Shown here: positions 24,799 through 33,961 of the stretch, piece after piece | Layout of the letters: each line of letters opens with the position of its first letter | Position numbering within the stretch: position 1 is the stretch's first letter | Assembly: GCF_017304615.1 (NCBI RefSeq) | Contig: NZ_JAFKLZ010000002.1 | Coordinates: forward strand, 744,001 to 808,000 | Length of the DNA stretch: 64,000 bases | Source: Sphingomonas sp. | GTDB lineage: Bacteria; Pseudomonadota; Alphaproteobacteria; Sphingomonadales; Sphingomonadaceae | Direction: 5' to 3' | The notes under the pieces: generated by a model | The model's database searches: none | What the model saw: the letters and a program-made list of their open reading frames with translations, nothing else | What the model was told of the DNA's origin: nothing | Translations under genes and position numbers: made by a program

Positions 24799-25887
24799 TC
24801 ACTCCATCAGGCCTAGGCCGAGCAGCAGCGTGAAGAACAGGGTCAAGGTGATGTTCGCGAAAACCAGCAGCGCAATCGTCCGCCACAGCGCCGAGAACCA
24901 GCGCAGCGAATAGGCGCCGCGCAACTGCGCGAAGATATGCACCGGCGGCCCGAAAGCGATCAGCAAGCCATAGGTCCAGCCCGGCGCGTCGATCATCACC
25001 AGCAAGCTCACCACCGTCACCAGCAGCATCATGAACGACAGCGAGTAGGTGACGAAAATGGCGTGGTCGTAGAGTTTGTACTTGCGCCGCCATAGGAACA
25101 GCAACGCCACGAACGGCACGGAGATCGGGATCAGCGCCCAGCTGTATTTATAGGCCGAGCTTTGGAGCTTGTAGAGCGCGAGCTCTGGGTTCTTGTTCGC
25201 CTTCTTGATGCCCTTGTCGAGCGCGGGCCAGCCGCTGACGACCTTCTCGACCGCCTCGTCTCGCTTGCTCTCTGATGCCGCGTCGCCCGGTGCCGCCGCG
25301 ACCGCGCCACGAGCCGCTTGCAACGCGGTGAGGGTCGTCTTGTAGCCGGTGATGTCGTCCTGCGTGTCTTCATCACCCTTGCCTGTCGCGATCCGCGCTT
25401 GCGCGCGCGCCAGTTTCGCCTGCACGCCGCCGATCTCGCCATCGATCCGCGCGAGTTTCTCGGCTTTGGTCTGCGGGCCACTGTCGAGGTTGAACTCGTT
25501 GCCGCCCATCGAATGGATCGCCGCGAACATCAGGAAGACGAAGAACAGGAAGAGCGCGAGCGGCGATACGAACCGCGCGCGTTCGCCGTCGATGTAGCGC
25601 CGCGTGAGGCTGCCCGGATGCGTGACGAGCATAGGGACGGTGCGCCACACCTTGCCCTCGAAATGGAATACGCCGTGAAGCAAGTCGTGCCCGATCGAGC
25701 TCAGCGTCTTGTGGACGTGCCCGTTCTGGCCGCAGGCGTGGCAAAACTCGCCGATCAGCGCGGTGCCGCAATTGAGGCAGACGCCGTGCGCGGCGTCAAG
25801 GCCATGCTCGCCCGCCTTCGGCTCGACCGCGCGACCCAGCAATGCGCCGGTCGCAATGTCGCCGGCCACCTCGATTCCCCCTGTCAT
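24799..25887 (-). CDS. DUF3667 multi-pass membrane protein
   Basis: A 362-aa inner-membrane protein of unknown function. The N-terminus has a zinc-ribbon-like [18 protein letters not shown], the DUF3667 hallmark, then [22 protein letters not shown] and [20 protein letters not shown]. Membrane segments lie near residues 107-123, 243-262, 275-300, 305-325 and 335-358. Between the first and second is a ~110-residue charged, helical loop ([21 protein letters not shown] quoted in part: [17 protein letters not shown]). Divergent from proA. Confidence 0.85.
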   Translation of the reverse strand: MTGGIEVAGDIATGALLGRAVEPKAGEHGLDAAHGVCLNCGTALIGEFCHACGQNGHVHKTLSSIGHDLLHGVFHFEGKVWRTVPMLVTHPGSLTRRYIDGERARFVSPLALFLFFVFLMFAAIHSMGGNEFNLDSGPQTKAEKLARIDGEIGGVQAKLARAQARIATGKGDEDTQDDITGYKTTLTALQAARGAVAAAPGDAASESKRDEAVEKVVSGWPALDKGIKKANKNPELALYKLQSSAYKYSWALIPISVPFVALLFLWRRKYKLYDHAIFVTYSLSFMMLLVTVVSLLVMIDAPGWTYGLLIAFGPPVHIFAQLRGAYSLRWFSALWRTIALLVFANITLTLFFTLLLGLGLME

Positions 25888-25964
25888 GCGCGATGGATAG
25901 CATTGGGGCAGCTAAAGGCGATACCGTTTTGGCTGCGCAACACTCCATGGTATCGCGCTCTCTT

Positions 25965-27239
25965 ATGGCGACGATAGTCGATGTCGAGCTTGATCCCGTT
26001 GCGCTGGTCGCGGCGCTGGGGCGGCATGCGCGCGTTGCAGCGGGCGAACTCGCCCGCCTGAGCACCGCCGACAAGCAGCTCGCGCTGGCCGCTATGGCGA
26101 AAGCGATCCGCGCGGCGGAGGCGGACATCCTGTCGGCCAACCGGATCGACATGGCGAACGCCGCCGATGCCGGGCTGTCGCCGGCAATGCTCGACCGGCT
26201 GAAGCTCACGCCGGACCGAATCGCCGCGATGGCCGACGGGGTCGCGACGATCGCGACGCTCAACGATCCGGTCGGCGAGATCGTCGATGAGACCGTGCCC
26301 GCCAACGGCATCCACTTGTCGCGCGTCCGCGTGCCGATCGGGGTGATCGGGATCATCTACGAAAGCCGCCCCAACGTCACCGCCGACGCCGCCGCTTTGT
26401 GCATCGGGTCGGGCAATGCGGTGATCCTGCGCGGCGGATCGGAGGCGGTCGAAAGCAACCGCGCGATCCACGCTGCTTTGGTCAAAGGGCTGAGCGATGC
26501 CGGGCTGCCCGCCGACGCGGTGCAACTCGTCCCCATCACCGACCGCGCGGCGGTCGGCGCGATGCTGGCGGGCGAGGGCGTGATCGACATGGTCGTGCCG
26601 CGCGGCGGCAAGGGGCTGGTCGCGCGCGTCCAGGCCGAGGCGCGCGTTCCCGTGCTCGCGCACCTCGACGGGATCAACCACGTCTTCGTTCACGCCTCCG
26701 CCGATCCGGCGATGGCCGAAAAGATCGTCGTCAACGCCAAGATGCGCCGCACCGGCATTTGCGGCGCGATGGAGACGTTGCTGATCGATCGCGACTATGC
26801 CCATGCCGCCGATCTGATCGCCGCACTTGCCGCATCGGGGTGCGAAGTGCGCGGCGACGAGGCCGCGCGCGCGATCGAACCCGCGCTCGTCCCGGCCAAA
26901 GATGCCGACTGGGACACCGAGTATCTGGAGGCGATCGCCAGCGTGCGCGTGGTCGACGGGCTCGACGGCGCGCTGTCGCACGTCGCCGCGCATGGATCGC
27001 ACCACACCGACGCGATCGTCGCGAAAGATGCCGCCGCTGCCGAGCGTTTCCTGCGCGAGGTCGACAGCGCGATCGTGCTGTGGAACGCGTCGACTCAGTT
27101 CGCCGACGGCGGCGAGTTCGGGCTGGGCGCGGAAATCGGCATCGCCACGGGCCGGCTCCATGCGCGCGGCCCGGTCGCGCTCGAAGGGCTGACGACCTAC
27201 AAGTGGATCGGCCGCGGCGCCGGGCAGGTGAGGCCCTGA
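25965..27239 (+). CDS. proA: Gamma-glutamyl phosphate reductase
   Basis: Second step of proline synthesis: reduces gamma-glutamyl phosphate with NADPH to the semialdehyde. The 424-aa aldehyde-dehydrogenase-fold protein has [33 protein letters not shown], the cysteine motif [13 protein letters not shown], and [19 protein letters not shown]. Length is normal. The ATG at 25965 fits family N-termini; ATG 25947 is an in-frame alternative. No proB gene is in the window. Confidence 0.96.
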   Translation: MATIVDVELDPVALVAALGRHARVAAGELARLSTADKQLALAAMAKAIRAAEADILSANRIDMANAADAGLSPAMLDRLKLTPDRIAAMADGVATIATLNDPVGEIVDETVPANGIHLSRVRVPIGVIGIIYESRPNVTADAAALCIGSGNAVILRGGSEAVESNRAIHAALVKGLSDAGLPADAVQLVPITDRAAVGAMLAGEGVIDMVVPRGGKGLVARVQAEARVPVLAHLDGINHVFVHASADPAMAEKIVVNAKMRRTGICGAMETLLIDRDYAHAADLIAALAASGCEVRGDEAARAIEPALVPAKDADWDTEYLEAIASVRVVDGLDGALSHVAAHGSHHTDAIVAKDAAAAERFLREVDSAIVLWNASTQFADGGEFGLGAEIGIATGRLHARGPVALEGLTTYKWIGRGAGQVRP

Positions 27240-27326
27240 CGATTCTTTCGCCGTCGCCATTGCCGCCCCTTCGCCCGACCCCATATCGCGCGCGGCGGCG
27301 GGGGCTGCTTTCCAGGGAATTGTCGC

Positions 27327-28367
27327 ATGCGCTATAACCAGCTTGGCCGCACCGGCCTGTTCGTTTCGGAACTTTGCCTAGGCACGATGACCTTCGGCAG
27401 CGGCGGCCGGTTCGCCGAGATAGCCGGGCTGGGCCAGGCCGAGGCCGACGCGCTGGTCAAGGCCGCGGTCGATGCCGGGGTCAATTTCCTCGACACCGCC
27501 AACGTCTATTCGGAAGGCCAGTCGGAGGAGATTACCGGCCAGGCGATCCGCAACCTCGGCCTGAAGCGCGAGGACATCGTGCTCGCGACCAAGGTGATGG
27601 GGTCGATGGGCGACGGACCCAATGACCGCGGCGCGACTCGCGGCCACATCATGGACCAAGTCAAAGCCAGCCTGAAACGGCTCGGCACCGATCATATCGA
27701 CCTCTACCAGATCCACGGCTGGGACCCGGCGACCCCGGTCGAGGAAACCGTCCGCGCGCTCGACGACCTCGTCCGGCAGGGTCATGTCCGCTATGTCGGC
27801 GTGTCGAACTGGGCGGCGTGGCAAATCCAGAAGGCGCTCGGCGTAGCGGAGCATCGCGGGCTGGCGCGGTTCCAGTCGCTGCAGGCCTATTACACGATCG
27901 CGGGGCGCGACCTGGAACGCGAGCTGGTGCCGATGATGCGGTCCGAAGGGCTCGGCCTGATGGTGTGGAGCCCGCTGGCCGGCGGCTATCTGTCGGGTAA
28001 GTATCGCGACGGCACGGATGCTCAGGGGCGGCGGGCCAAGTTCGATTTCCCGCCGGTCGATCAAGCCCGCGGCGACAAGGTGATCGAGGCGATGGCGCCG
28101 ATTGCCGATGCGCACGGCGTGTCGATCGCGACGATCGCGCTCGCTTGGCTGCTCCATCAGAAGCACGTGACCAGCGTCATCGTCGGGGCGAAGCGGCCCG
28201 ACCAGCTCGCCGACAATCTGGCGTCGGTGGACGTCCTGCTGACCGCCGAGGAGCTGGCGACGCTCGACGCGGTGAGCGCGCTCCCCGCCGAATATCCCGG
28301 GTGGATGATCGGGTATCAAAGCGCGGTCCGAGCGGACCAGCTCAAGCAATCGCGCCAGGGAGGCTGA
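27327..28367 (+). CDS. Aldo/keto reductase
   Basis: NADPH-dependent oxidoreductase of 346 aa, TIM-barrel fold. Seen: MRYNQLGRTGLFVSELCLG at the start, NFLDTANVYSEGQSEE with catalytic Asp and Tyr, IVLATKVMGSM with the Lys, DLYQIHGWDP with the His, GVSNWAAWQI, and the NADPH-binding end SVIVGAKRPDQLADNLAS. The start resembles the YajO/YeaE-like AKR groups; the substrate is unknown. Its stop lies inside the ribosome-site region of nadD, and the two are probably one transcript. Confidence 0.92.
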   Translation: MRYNQLGRTGLFVSELCLGTMTFGSGGRFAEIAGLGQAEADALVKAAVDAGVNFLDTANVYSEGQSEEITGQAIRNLGLKREDIVLATKVMGSMGDGPNDRGATRGHIMDQVKASLKRLGTDHIDLYQIHGWDPATPVEETVRALDDLVRQGHVRYVGVSNWAAWQIQKALGVAEHRGLARFQSLQAYYTIAGRDLERELVPMMRSEGLGLMVWSPLAGGYLSGKYRDGTDAQGRRAKFDFPPVDQARGDKVIEAMAPIADAHGVSIATIALAWLLHQKHVTSVIVGAKRPDQLADNLASVDVLLTAEELATLDAVSALPAEYPGWMIGYQSAVRADQLKQSRQGG

Positions 28368-28368
28368 C

Positions 28369-28998
28369 ACGCGCATCGGTCTTCTCGGCGGGTCGTTCAA
28401 CCCGGCGCATTCCGGACACCGCGCGATCAGCCTGGCGGCGATCGAGGCGCTGGCGCTCGACGAAGTGTGGTGGCTGGTGTCGCCGGGCAATCCGCTCAAG
28501 GACAAAGCGACCGACATGGCGCCGTTCAACGTTCGCTTCGCCTCGGCGCGGCGGATGGCGGCGCACGCGCCGATCCGCATCTCCGCGATCGAGCAACGGC
28601 TTGGCACGCGCTACACCGTCGATACGCTGGCGAAGGTCCAGCGGCTGTATCGCGGGCACGACTTCATCTGGCTGATGGGCGAGGACAATCTGCTCAATTT
28701 CGACCAGTGGAAGGGCTGGCGCTACATAGCGAAGTCGATCCCGATTGCGGTCATCGCGCGTCCGGGTTATGATCATGCCGCTCAGGCGGTCCCCGCCATG
28801 GGTTGGTTGCGGCGCTTTTTCCGGCCCGCACACCAGGCGAAGAACTGGACGACGTGGAGACTGCCGGCCCTCGTGCTGCTGCGCTTTCGCCCTGATCCGA
28901 CCTCCGCTACCCGGCTGCGTGCGGCCGACCCGAACTGGCATCGCCGTTTTGCGCGGCGTGCCCCCGGCGCCGACAGCGCCGATCCACCCACTCAATAG
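28369..28998 (+). CDS. nadD: Nicotinate-nucleotide adenylyltransferase with ACG start
   Basis: Makes NaAD from NaMN and ATP in NAD synthesis. The nucleotidyl-transferase motif GGSFNPAHSGH (residues 7-17) is at the extreme N-terminus, followed by WWLVSPGNPLK, FIWLMGEDNLLNFDQWKGW and a C-terminal DPTSATRLRA that stands in for the usual SSTxIR. In this frame a stop lies at 28306 and there is no ATG, GTG or TTG until GTG 28465, which would delete the motif. ACG 28369 gives (M)RIGLLGGSFNP and is 5 bases after AGGGAGG, so it is the likely start. Length is then 209 aa, normal for NadD. Followed by rsfS. Confidence 0.85.
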   Translation, partial: TRIGLLGGSFNPAHSGHRAISLAAIEALALDEVWWLVSPGNPLKDKATDMAPFNVRFASARRMAAHAPIRISAIEQRLGTRYTVDTLAKVQRLYRGHDFIWLMGEDNLLNFDQWKGWRYIAKSIPIAVIARPGYDHAAQAVPAMGWLRRFFRPAHQAKNWTTWRLPALVLLRFRPDPTSATRLRAADPNWHRRFARRAPGADSADPPTQ

Positions 28999-29006
28999 GA
29001 ACCGAC

Positions 29007-29393
29007 TTGGCCACATCTCCTCATGCGTACCGCTCGTCCGATGCCGAAAGCGTCGAGGCGCTGCACCAGCTTGTCATGACGAGCCTCGACGACGATCAGG
29101 CGGTCGACACGATCTCGATCCCGCTCGCCGGCAAGTCGTCGATCGCCGATCACATGGTCATCGCCAGCGGCCGATCGACGCGTCAGGTCGCGTCGATGGC
29201 GCAGAAGCTCGCCGAACGGATCAAGGCCGAGACCGGCCGGTCCGCGCGGATCGAGGGGCTGCCGACCGCCGACTGGGTGCTGATCGACGCGGGCGACGTG
29301 ATCGTCCACCTGTTCCGTCCCGAGGTCCGCAGCTTCTACAATCTCGAGCGGATGTGGGCGTTCGGCGATGCGCCCACGCCCTTAGCCCACTAG
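29007..29393 (+). CDS. rsfS: Ribosomal silencing factor RsfS
   Basis: Binds ribosomal protein L14 and blocks subunit joining when nutrients are short. The 128-aa protein shows the family pattern DDQAVDTISIPLAGKSS, IADHMVIASGRSTRQVASMA, EGLPTADWVLIDAGDVIVHLF and RSFYNLERMW. The start is TTG 29007 with AGGAA 6 bases upstream. nadD-rsfS-rlmH is a widely conserved order. Confidence 0.95.
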   Translation: MATSPHAYRSSDAESVEALHQLVMTSLDDDQAVDTISIPLAGKSSIADHMVIASGRSTRQVASMAQKLAERIKAETGRSARIEGLPTADWVLIDAGDVIVHLFRPEVRSFYNLERMWAFGDAPTPLAH

Positions 29394-29397
29394 GGCG

Positions 29398-29820
29398 TTG
29401 CTGCTCCACATCGTGGCACGGGGGCGCGTAGGGCGCAGTCCCGAGGCGGAATTGGTCGATCGTTACCTGAAGCGCGTGTCGTGGCCGACGCGCGTAACCG
29501 AATTGCCCGATACCGGCGGAAAGATGCCGGCGCTTGACCCCCAGACGAAGATCGTGATGCTTGACGAGACCGGCGACACGCCGGGGTCGGTGGCGTTCGC
29601 CGACCGGCTCGGTAAGTGGCGCGACGACGGGGTGCGCGAAGTGCGCTTCCTCATCGGCGCGGCGGACGGGTTCGGCGACGACGAGCGCGCCGCGGCCGAC
29701 TGGCTGGTGTCGTTCGGGCGGCTGACCTGGCCGCACATGCTGGCGCGGGCGATGCTGGCCGAGCAATTGTGGCGCGCATCGTCGATCCTTGCCAATCACC
29801 CCTATCACCGCGAAGGATAG
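29398..29820 (+). CDS. rlmH: 23S rRNA pseudouridine-1915 N3-methyltransferase RlmH
   Basis: SPOUT methyltransferase acting on helix 69 of assembled 70S ribosomes. The 140-aa protein has LLHIVARGRVGRSPEAELVD, the SAM knot segment IVMLDETGDTPGSVAFADRL, REVRFLIGAADGFGDDERAA, and the C-terminal LTWPHMLARAMLAEQLWRA with ILANHPYHREG, the end used for catalysis. TTG at 29398, 4 bases after the rsfS stop, starts the gene. Strongly conserved order. Confidence 0.95.
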   Translation: MLLHIVARGRVGRSPEAELVDRYLKRVSWPTRVTELPDTGGKMPALDPQTKIVMLDETGDTPGSVAFADRLGKWRDDGVREVRFLIGAADGFGDDERAAADWLVSFGRLTWPHMLARAMLAEQLWRASSILANHPYHREG

Positions 29821-29823
29821 AGC

Positions 29824-31023
29824 ATGCGGTTCGCTCTGATCCCCGTCGCCCTCGCCCCGTTCGCGGTGGCGCTGCTCGCGAGCCAGGGGAATGCCCAGGA
29901 CGGACAGGCTTCCGATGTCGCCGACCAGCAGCGCCGTCTGGTCGAGGCGCGCGCGCAATCCGCCGCCGCCGCCGATCGCGCGGCAAAGCTCGACGCCGCC
30001 GCCAGCAATGAGCGCGACCAGGCGGCCAAGGCGCTGGCCGAGGAACAGGCGCTCGCCGCCAAGGTGCAGCAGGCGCAGGCCGACATTGTCGCCGCGACCG
30101 CGCGGATCGCGCTCGTCGACCGCTTGCTGAGCGACCAGCAGCAGAAGCTCGCGGTGCAGCAGGGACCGATCGCGCGGCTCGTCGCTGCGCTCTGTTCGCT
30201 CGCGATGCGGCCCAGCTCGGTCGCGGTGATGCAGCCGGGATCGGTCGCCGACCTCGTCCATGTCCGCGCGGTGCTGGGTAGTACGTTGCCGCTGGTTCAG
30301 GCGCGCACCGCCGGTCTGCGCGGCGACCTCGACCGCAATCGCCGCTTGCGCGCCGACGCCCTGCTCGCGGCGCAAAGCCTCAGCGACAGCCGGCGGCGGT
30401 TCGAGGCCAACCGCGTCGCGCTCGCCAGGCTCGAGGCCGAGCACCGGCTCAAGTCGCAGAACCTGTCGCGCGGCGCGCTGGTGGAAAGCGACCGCGCGAT
30501 CGGTCTGGGCGAACGCGCGCGCGACCTGGTCGACCAGATGCGGACGACGACCGACGCGGCGACCACCGCGGCGACGCTGGCGAAGCTGCCCGGGCCGTCG
30601 CTGCGCCGGGCGCAGCCCGGCGACTTGCCGCCGCTCGCGCTGTCCTGGTCGACCGCCTCGGCGCCGTGGAAGCTGCCCGTCGCGGGCAAGCTCGTCACCG
30701 GGTTCGGCGAAATATCCGACGCCGGCGTCACATCGCGCGGCCTGACCTTCGCGGTCGCGAGCGAGGCCGAGGTCATCGCGCCCGCCGCGGGCAAGGTGGT
30801 CTATGCCGGGCCGTTCCGGGGTTACGGTAACGTTGTCATCATCGACCATCGCGGCGGCTGGACGACATTGATTTCCGGCCTCGGCACGATGGCGGTCAAG
30901 CTCAACGATCCGGTGGGGCAGGGCGCGCGGATCGGCACAGCGCAACCCGGCGACGACCGCCGCATCACCGTCGAACTGCGCCGCAAGGGCCGCGCGGTGG
31001 ACCCTGTCGCGCTGACCGGCTAA
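29824..31023 (+). CDS. EnvC-like murein hydrolase activator (degenerate LytM domain)
   Basis: Periplasmic divisome-linked protein expected to activate an amidase. The 399-aa product has a signal peptide (MRFALIPVALAPFAVALLAS, cut after GNAQ), a long coiled coil (~residues 30-235), and a C-terminal LytM/M23 domain (~285-395) with KLVTGFGEISDAGVTSRGLTF, VIAPAAGKVVYAGPFRGYGN, and VIIDHRGGWTTLISGLG. The metal ligands of active LytM enzymes (HxxxD and HxH) are replaced, so the domain is not an active peptidase, as in EnvC. It sits between rlmH and ctpA. Confidence 0.88.
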   Translation: MRFALIPVALAPFAVALLASQGNAQDGQASDVADQQRRLVEARAQSAAAADRAAKLDAAASNERDQAAKALAEEQALAAKVQQAQADIVAATARIALVDRLLSDQQQKLAVQQGPIARLVAALCSLAMRPSSVAVMQPGSVADLVHVRAVLGSTLPLVQARTAGLRGDLDRNRRLRADALLAAQSLSDSRRRFEANRVALARLEAEHRLKSQNLSRGALVESDRAIGLGERARDLVDQMRTTTDAATTAATLAKLPGPSLRRAQPGDLPPLALSWSTASAPWKLPVAGKLVTGFGEISDAGVTSRGLTFAVASEAEVIAPAAGKVVYAGPFRGYGNVVIIDHRGGWTTLISGLGTMAVKLNDPVGQGARIGTAQPGDDRRITVELRRKGRAVDPVALTG

Positions 31024-31065
31024 ACGGTATTCGACACTCCATCCGATCGGACCCCTTCACCCACC

Positions 31066-32388
31066 ATGGCTCGTGCATTTTCCTGGCTTCAGGCGACCGC
31101 GATCGCCGGCGCGGTCGCGCTCGTTCCCGTCGCCACGTCGGCGTCGGCCGCCGCCGATAGCGACACCTATCATGAGCTCGAGACGTTCATGACCGTGTTC
31201 AACCGGATCAAGGCATCCTACGTCGACAAGGTCGACGACAAGAAGCTGATCCGCGGCGCGATCGACGGCATGCTCGCCAGCCTCGACCCGCATTCGAGCT
31301 ATGTCGACGCGGTCGATTTCCAGAACATGCAGATCCTGACGACCGGCAATTATGGCGGGCTCGGCCTCACCGTCACGATGCAGGATGGCGCGGTGAAGGT
31401 GATCGCGCCGCAGGAGGATACGCCCGCATTCCGCGCCGGGATCAAGTCGGGCGATTTCATCACCCATATCGACGGCAAGTTCATCTTCGGCGAGACGCTG
31501 GACGAAGCGATCACGTCGATGCGCGGCACGCCCGGCACCAAGATCACGCTGACCATCGTCCGTCCCGGCCGCGACAAACCGATCGAAGTCTCGCTGGTCC
31601 GCGAGGTCATCGTCCAGAAACCCGTCAAGTGGGAAGTCAAAGACGGCATCGGCTATATCAACATCAACACGTTCAGCGAGAATACCGGGGCCGATGTGCG
31701 CGCCGCGGTCTATGGCATCGAGAAAGCGCTGGGCCGCAAGCCGCTCGGCTATGTCGTCGATCTGCGCGACAATGGCGGAGGGTTGTTGAGCCAGGCGATC
31801 GAGGTCAGCGACGTGTTCCTGTCGTCGGGCGAGATCGTCAGCCAGCGCGGGCGCGAGAAGGACGACATCGAGCGGTATTATGCCAAGCCCGGCGACATGA
31901 CCAACGGCGCGCCGGTGATCGTGCTGATCAATTCCGGCACCGCCAGCGCGTCGGAGATCGTCGCGGGCGCGTTGCAGGATCACCACCGCGCGCTGATCAT
32001 GGGCGACCGCTCGTTCGGCAAGGGATCGGTGCAGACCCTGCTGCAGCTCAGCAGCGACAGTGCGCTGCGCCTCACCACGGCGCGGTATTTCACCCCGTCG
32101 GGCCGCTCGGTGCAGGAAGGCGGCATCCGCCCCGACATCGCCGTGCCGCAGATTTCCGACCCCGATTACAAGACCCGGCCGGTGTTCCGCGAGGCCGACT
32201 TGCGCAAACACCTGGTCAACGAGGTCAAGGCCGACAACGTCATCCTGGAGGAAGACACCAAGACCGATCCGCGATTCTCGGCGACGCCTGACGAACTGAA
32301 AAAGCGCGGCATCACCGATTTCCAGCTCTATTACGCGCTGCAGACGATCGGGCGGCTGGCGCGCGCGCCGGGGCCGGTGAAGCGCTGA
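31066..32388 (+). CDS. ctpA: Carboxy-terminal processing protease (S41)
   Basis: Periplasmic serine protease that trims protein C-termini and helps control cell-wall hydrolases. The 440-aa protein has a signal peptide, the entry helix region YHELETFMTVFNRIKASYVD, a PDZ domain (~residues 95-175, YGGLGLTV, AGIKSGDFITHIDGK), and the catalytic core with VVDLRDNGGGLLSQAIEVSD, NSGTASASEIVAGALQDH (catalytic Ser in SASE) and GDRSFGKGSVQ (catalytic Lys). An EnvC-like protein directly upstream suggests joint work on the cell wall. Confidence 0.96.
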   Translation: MARAFSWLQATAIAGAVALVPVATSASAAADSDTYHELETFMTVFNRIKASYVDKVDDKKLIRGAIDGMLASLDPHSSYVDAVDFQNMQILTTGNYGGLGLTVTMQDGAVKVIAPQEDTPAFRAGIKSGDFITHIDGKFIFGETLDEAITSMRGTPGTKITLTIVRPGRDKPIEVSLVREVIVQKPVKWEVKDGIGYININTFSENTGADVRAAVYGIEKALGRKPLGYVVDLRDNGGGLLSQAIEVSDVFLSSGEIVSQRGREKDDIERYYAKPGDMTNGAPVIVLINSGTASASEIVAGALQDHHRALIMGDRSFGKGSVQTLLQLSSDSALRLTTARYFTPSGRSVQEGGIRPDIAVPQISDPDYKTRPVFREADLRKHLVNEVKADNVILEEDTKTDPRFSATPDELKKRGITDFQLYYALQTIGRLARAPGPVKR

Positions 32389-32395
32389 GGACCGT

Positions 32396-32863
32396 ATGAC
32401 CAACCTTTCCAAGGCCCGCGCACTCGCGCTCCTGATACCCGCTGGATTGCTCGCGGGGGCGTGGGGGTCGCAACTGTTCGGCGGGCTGTACCCGTGCGAG
32501 ATGTGCCATTGGCAGCGCTGGCCGCATTACGCGGCGGTGGTGATCGCGCTGCTCGCCTTCGTCCCCGCATTGCCGACGCGGCTGCTGGTGACACTCGCCG
32601 CGCTCGCCATCGCAGTCAGCGGCGCGATCGGCGTCGCGCACGCCGGGGTCGAATATCATTGGTGGCACGGTTTTACCGCCTGCACCAAGACGATCAGCGG
32701 CCCGGTCACGATCGACGATCTGATGAAGGCGCCGATCGTGCGCTGCGATCAGGCGCAATGGACCCTGTTCGGCATCTCGCTCGCCGGGTTCAACGCGATC
32801 ATCTCGCTGGGCGGCGCGCTGACGATCTTCGCCATGCTGCTCCGCCGGGACCGCGCGCGGTGA
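32396..32863 (+). CDS. dsbB: Disulfide bond formation protein B
   Basis: Inner-membrane quinone-linked oxidase that reoxidises DsbA. The 155-aa protein has four membrane helices and both Cys pairs: C34-C37 in LYPCEMCHWQRW and C96/C117 in GFTACTKT and VRCDQAQW. It starts 7 bases after the ctpA stop with GAGG as the ribosome site. Its last codon overlaps the coq7 GTG start. A DsbA-fold lipoprotein lies at 44208. Confidence 0.93.
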   Translation: MTNLSKARALALLIPAGLLAGAWGSQLFGGLYPCEMCHWQRWPHYAAVVIALLAFVPALPTRLLVTLAALAIAVSGAIGVAHAGVEYHWWHGFTACTKTISGPVTIDDLMKAPIVRCDQAQWTLFGISLAGFNAIISLGGALTIFAMLLRRDRAR

Positions 32864-33396
32864 GCGGCTGGCGCCCCGGTGATCGGCGGCCTGCGACCGA
32901 TTCGATGATCCGGGTCGATCAGGCGGGCGAATATGGCGCGACGCGAATCTATGCGGGACAGCTCGCCGTGATGGGCGACCGCAGCGCGGCCGCGCGCGAG
33001 ATCGCGGGCATGGCGCGGCAGGAGGAACGGCACCAGGCGTTCTTCGACAGACTGGTCGCCGAGCGTGGCGTCCGCCCGACGTTGCTCCAGCCATTCTGGA
33101 ACGTCGCCGGCTTCGCGCTGGGCGCGGTGACAGCGGCAATCGGCCCCGAAGCCGCGATGGCTTGCACCGCCGCGGTCGAAACCGAGATCGACAAACATTA
33201 TTCAGAACAGCTTCAGGTGCTGGGCGATAGCGATCCCGCATTGTCGGCGGCGATCGCGGAGTTCCAGGCGGATGAGGTCGAGCATCGCGACACCGCGCTG
33301 GCGCACGGGGCGGAATCGGCGCCGGCCTATCCGCTGATGTCGGCGGCGATCCGGCTGGGCTGCCGGCTGGCCATCGCCACCGCCAAGCGCGTATAG
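32860..33396 (+). CDS. coq7: Demethoxyubiquinone hydroxylase, Coq7 family
   Basis: Di-iron hydroxylase for the penultimate step of ubiquinone synthesis. The 178-aa protein has two ferritin-like halves: SMIRVDQAGEYGATRIYAGQ (Glu24) with MARQEERHQAFF (ExxH at 55-58), then AVETEIDKHY and FQADEVEHRDTALAHGA (second ExxH). The GTG start at 32860 overlaps the dsbB stop (GTGA), so translation is coupled. It replaces UbiF in this lineage; a UbiH-type gene lies at 9777. Confidence 0.95.
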   Translation: MSGWRPGDRRPATDSMIRVDQAGEYGATRIYAGQLAVMGDRSAAAREIAGMARQEERHQAFFDRLVAERGVRPTLLQPFWNVAGFALGAVTAAIGPEAAMACTAAVETEIDKHYSEQLQVLGDSDPALSAAIAEFQADEVEHRDTALAHGAESAPAYPLMSAAIRLGCRLAIATAKRV

Positions 33397-33417
33397 CCGC
33401 GCAGAGGAGGAGTGAGG

Positions 33418-33873
33418 ATGCGAAGGATCGTTTTGGGCGCGGCCGCCGCGATGATCGCGCTTCCCGCCGCGGCGCAAACCGTATCGGGCCCGGGCGTTCC
33501 GCCGCCGCCCAAGCCGATCGGTCCGGGCACGGTGTCGAAGAACGCGCCGGTCAACGGCGTGCTCGTGCTCTATGGCAACGAACGCTGCCCGACCGACGCC
33601 AACGGTGCGGAAATCGTCGTCTGCACGCGGCGCGACGCCAACGAGCAGTTCCGCGTCCCCAAGGAATTGCGCGATTTCAAGATCACGCCGCAGAACGAAA
33701 GCTGGGCGTTGCGCGCGCAAGGTACGCTCGACACGGGCGGCGCCGGAATCGGCTCGTGCTCGGCGGTCGGACCTGGGGGCGGGATCGGCTGTTCGCGGCA
33801 GCAGTTCAAGCAGAACAAGGCGATCGACAAGCAGCGCGACAAGGACGAGGTCGAGGGTCAGCGGAGCAACTGA
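33418..33873 (+). CDS. Small exported protein of unknown function
   Basis: A 151-aa protein with a signal peptide (MRRIVLGAAAAMIALPAAAQ). The mature part has GPGVPPPPKPIGPGTVSKN, NERCPTDANGAEIVVCTRRD, EQFRVPKELRDFKITPQNE and SWALRAQGTLDTGG, with four cysteines. This pattern (NERCP, EIVVC, RVPKELRD) recurs in sphingomonad exported proteins with no assigned function. ATG 33418 is chosen: GAGGAGGAGTGAG lies directly upstream. It follows coq7 at 21 bases. Confidence 0.7.
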   Translation: MRRIVLGAAAAMIALPAAAQTVSGPGVPPPPKPIGPGTVSKNAPVNGVLVLYGNERCPTDANGAEIVVCTRRDANEQFRVPKELRDFKITPQNESWALRAQGTLDTGGAGIGSCSAVGPGGGIGCSRQQFKQNKAIDKQRDKDEVEGQRSN

Positions 33874-33961
33874 TTCGCTATTCCACCGCGGCGCTTCGCA
33901 AAAGCGATTCAATTGACGACGCAACCACTCTAGGGTCCCTCCGCGACCGACCGGGGGACCC

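Noticed and set aside
28364..28378. CTG at 28364 as nadD start
   Set aside because: CTG-ACA-CGC is not in frame with GGSFNPAHSGH; it would need a 2-base deletion, so it is kept only as a sequencing-error test.
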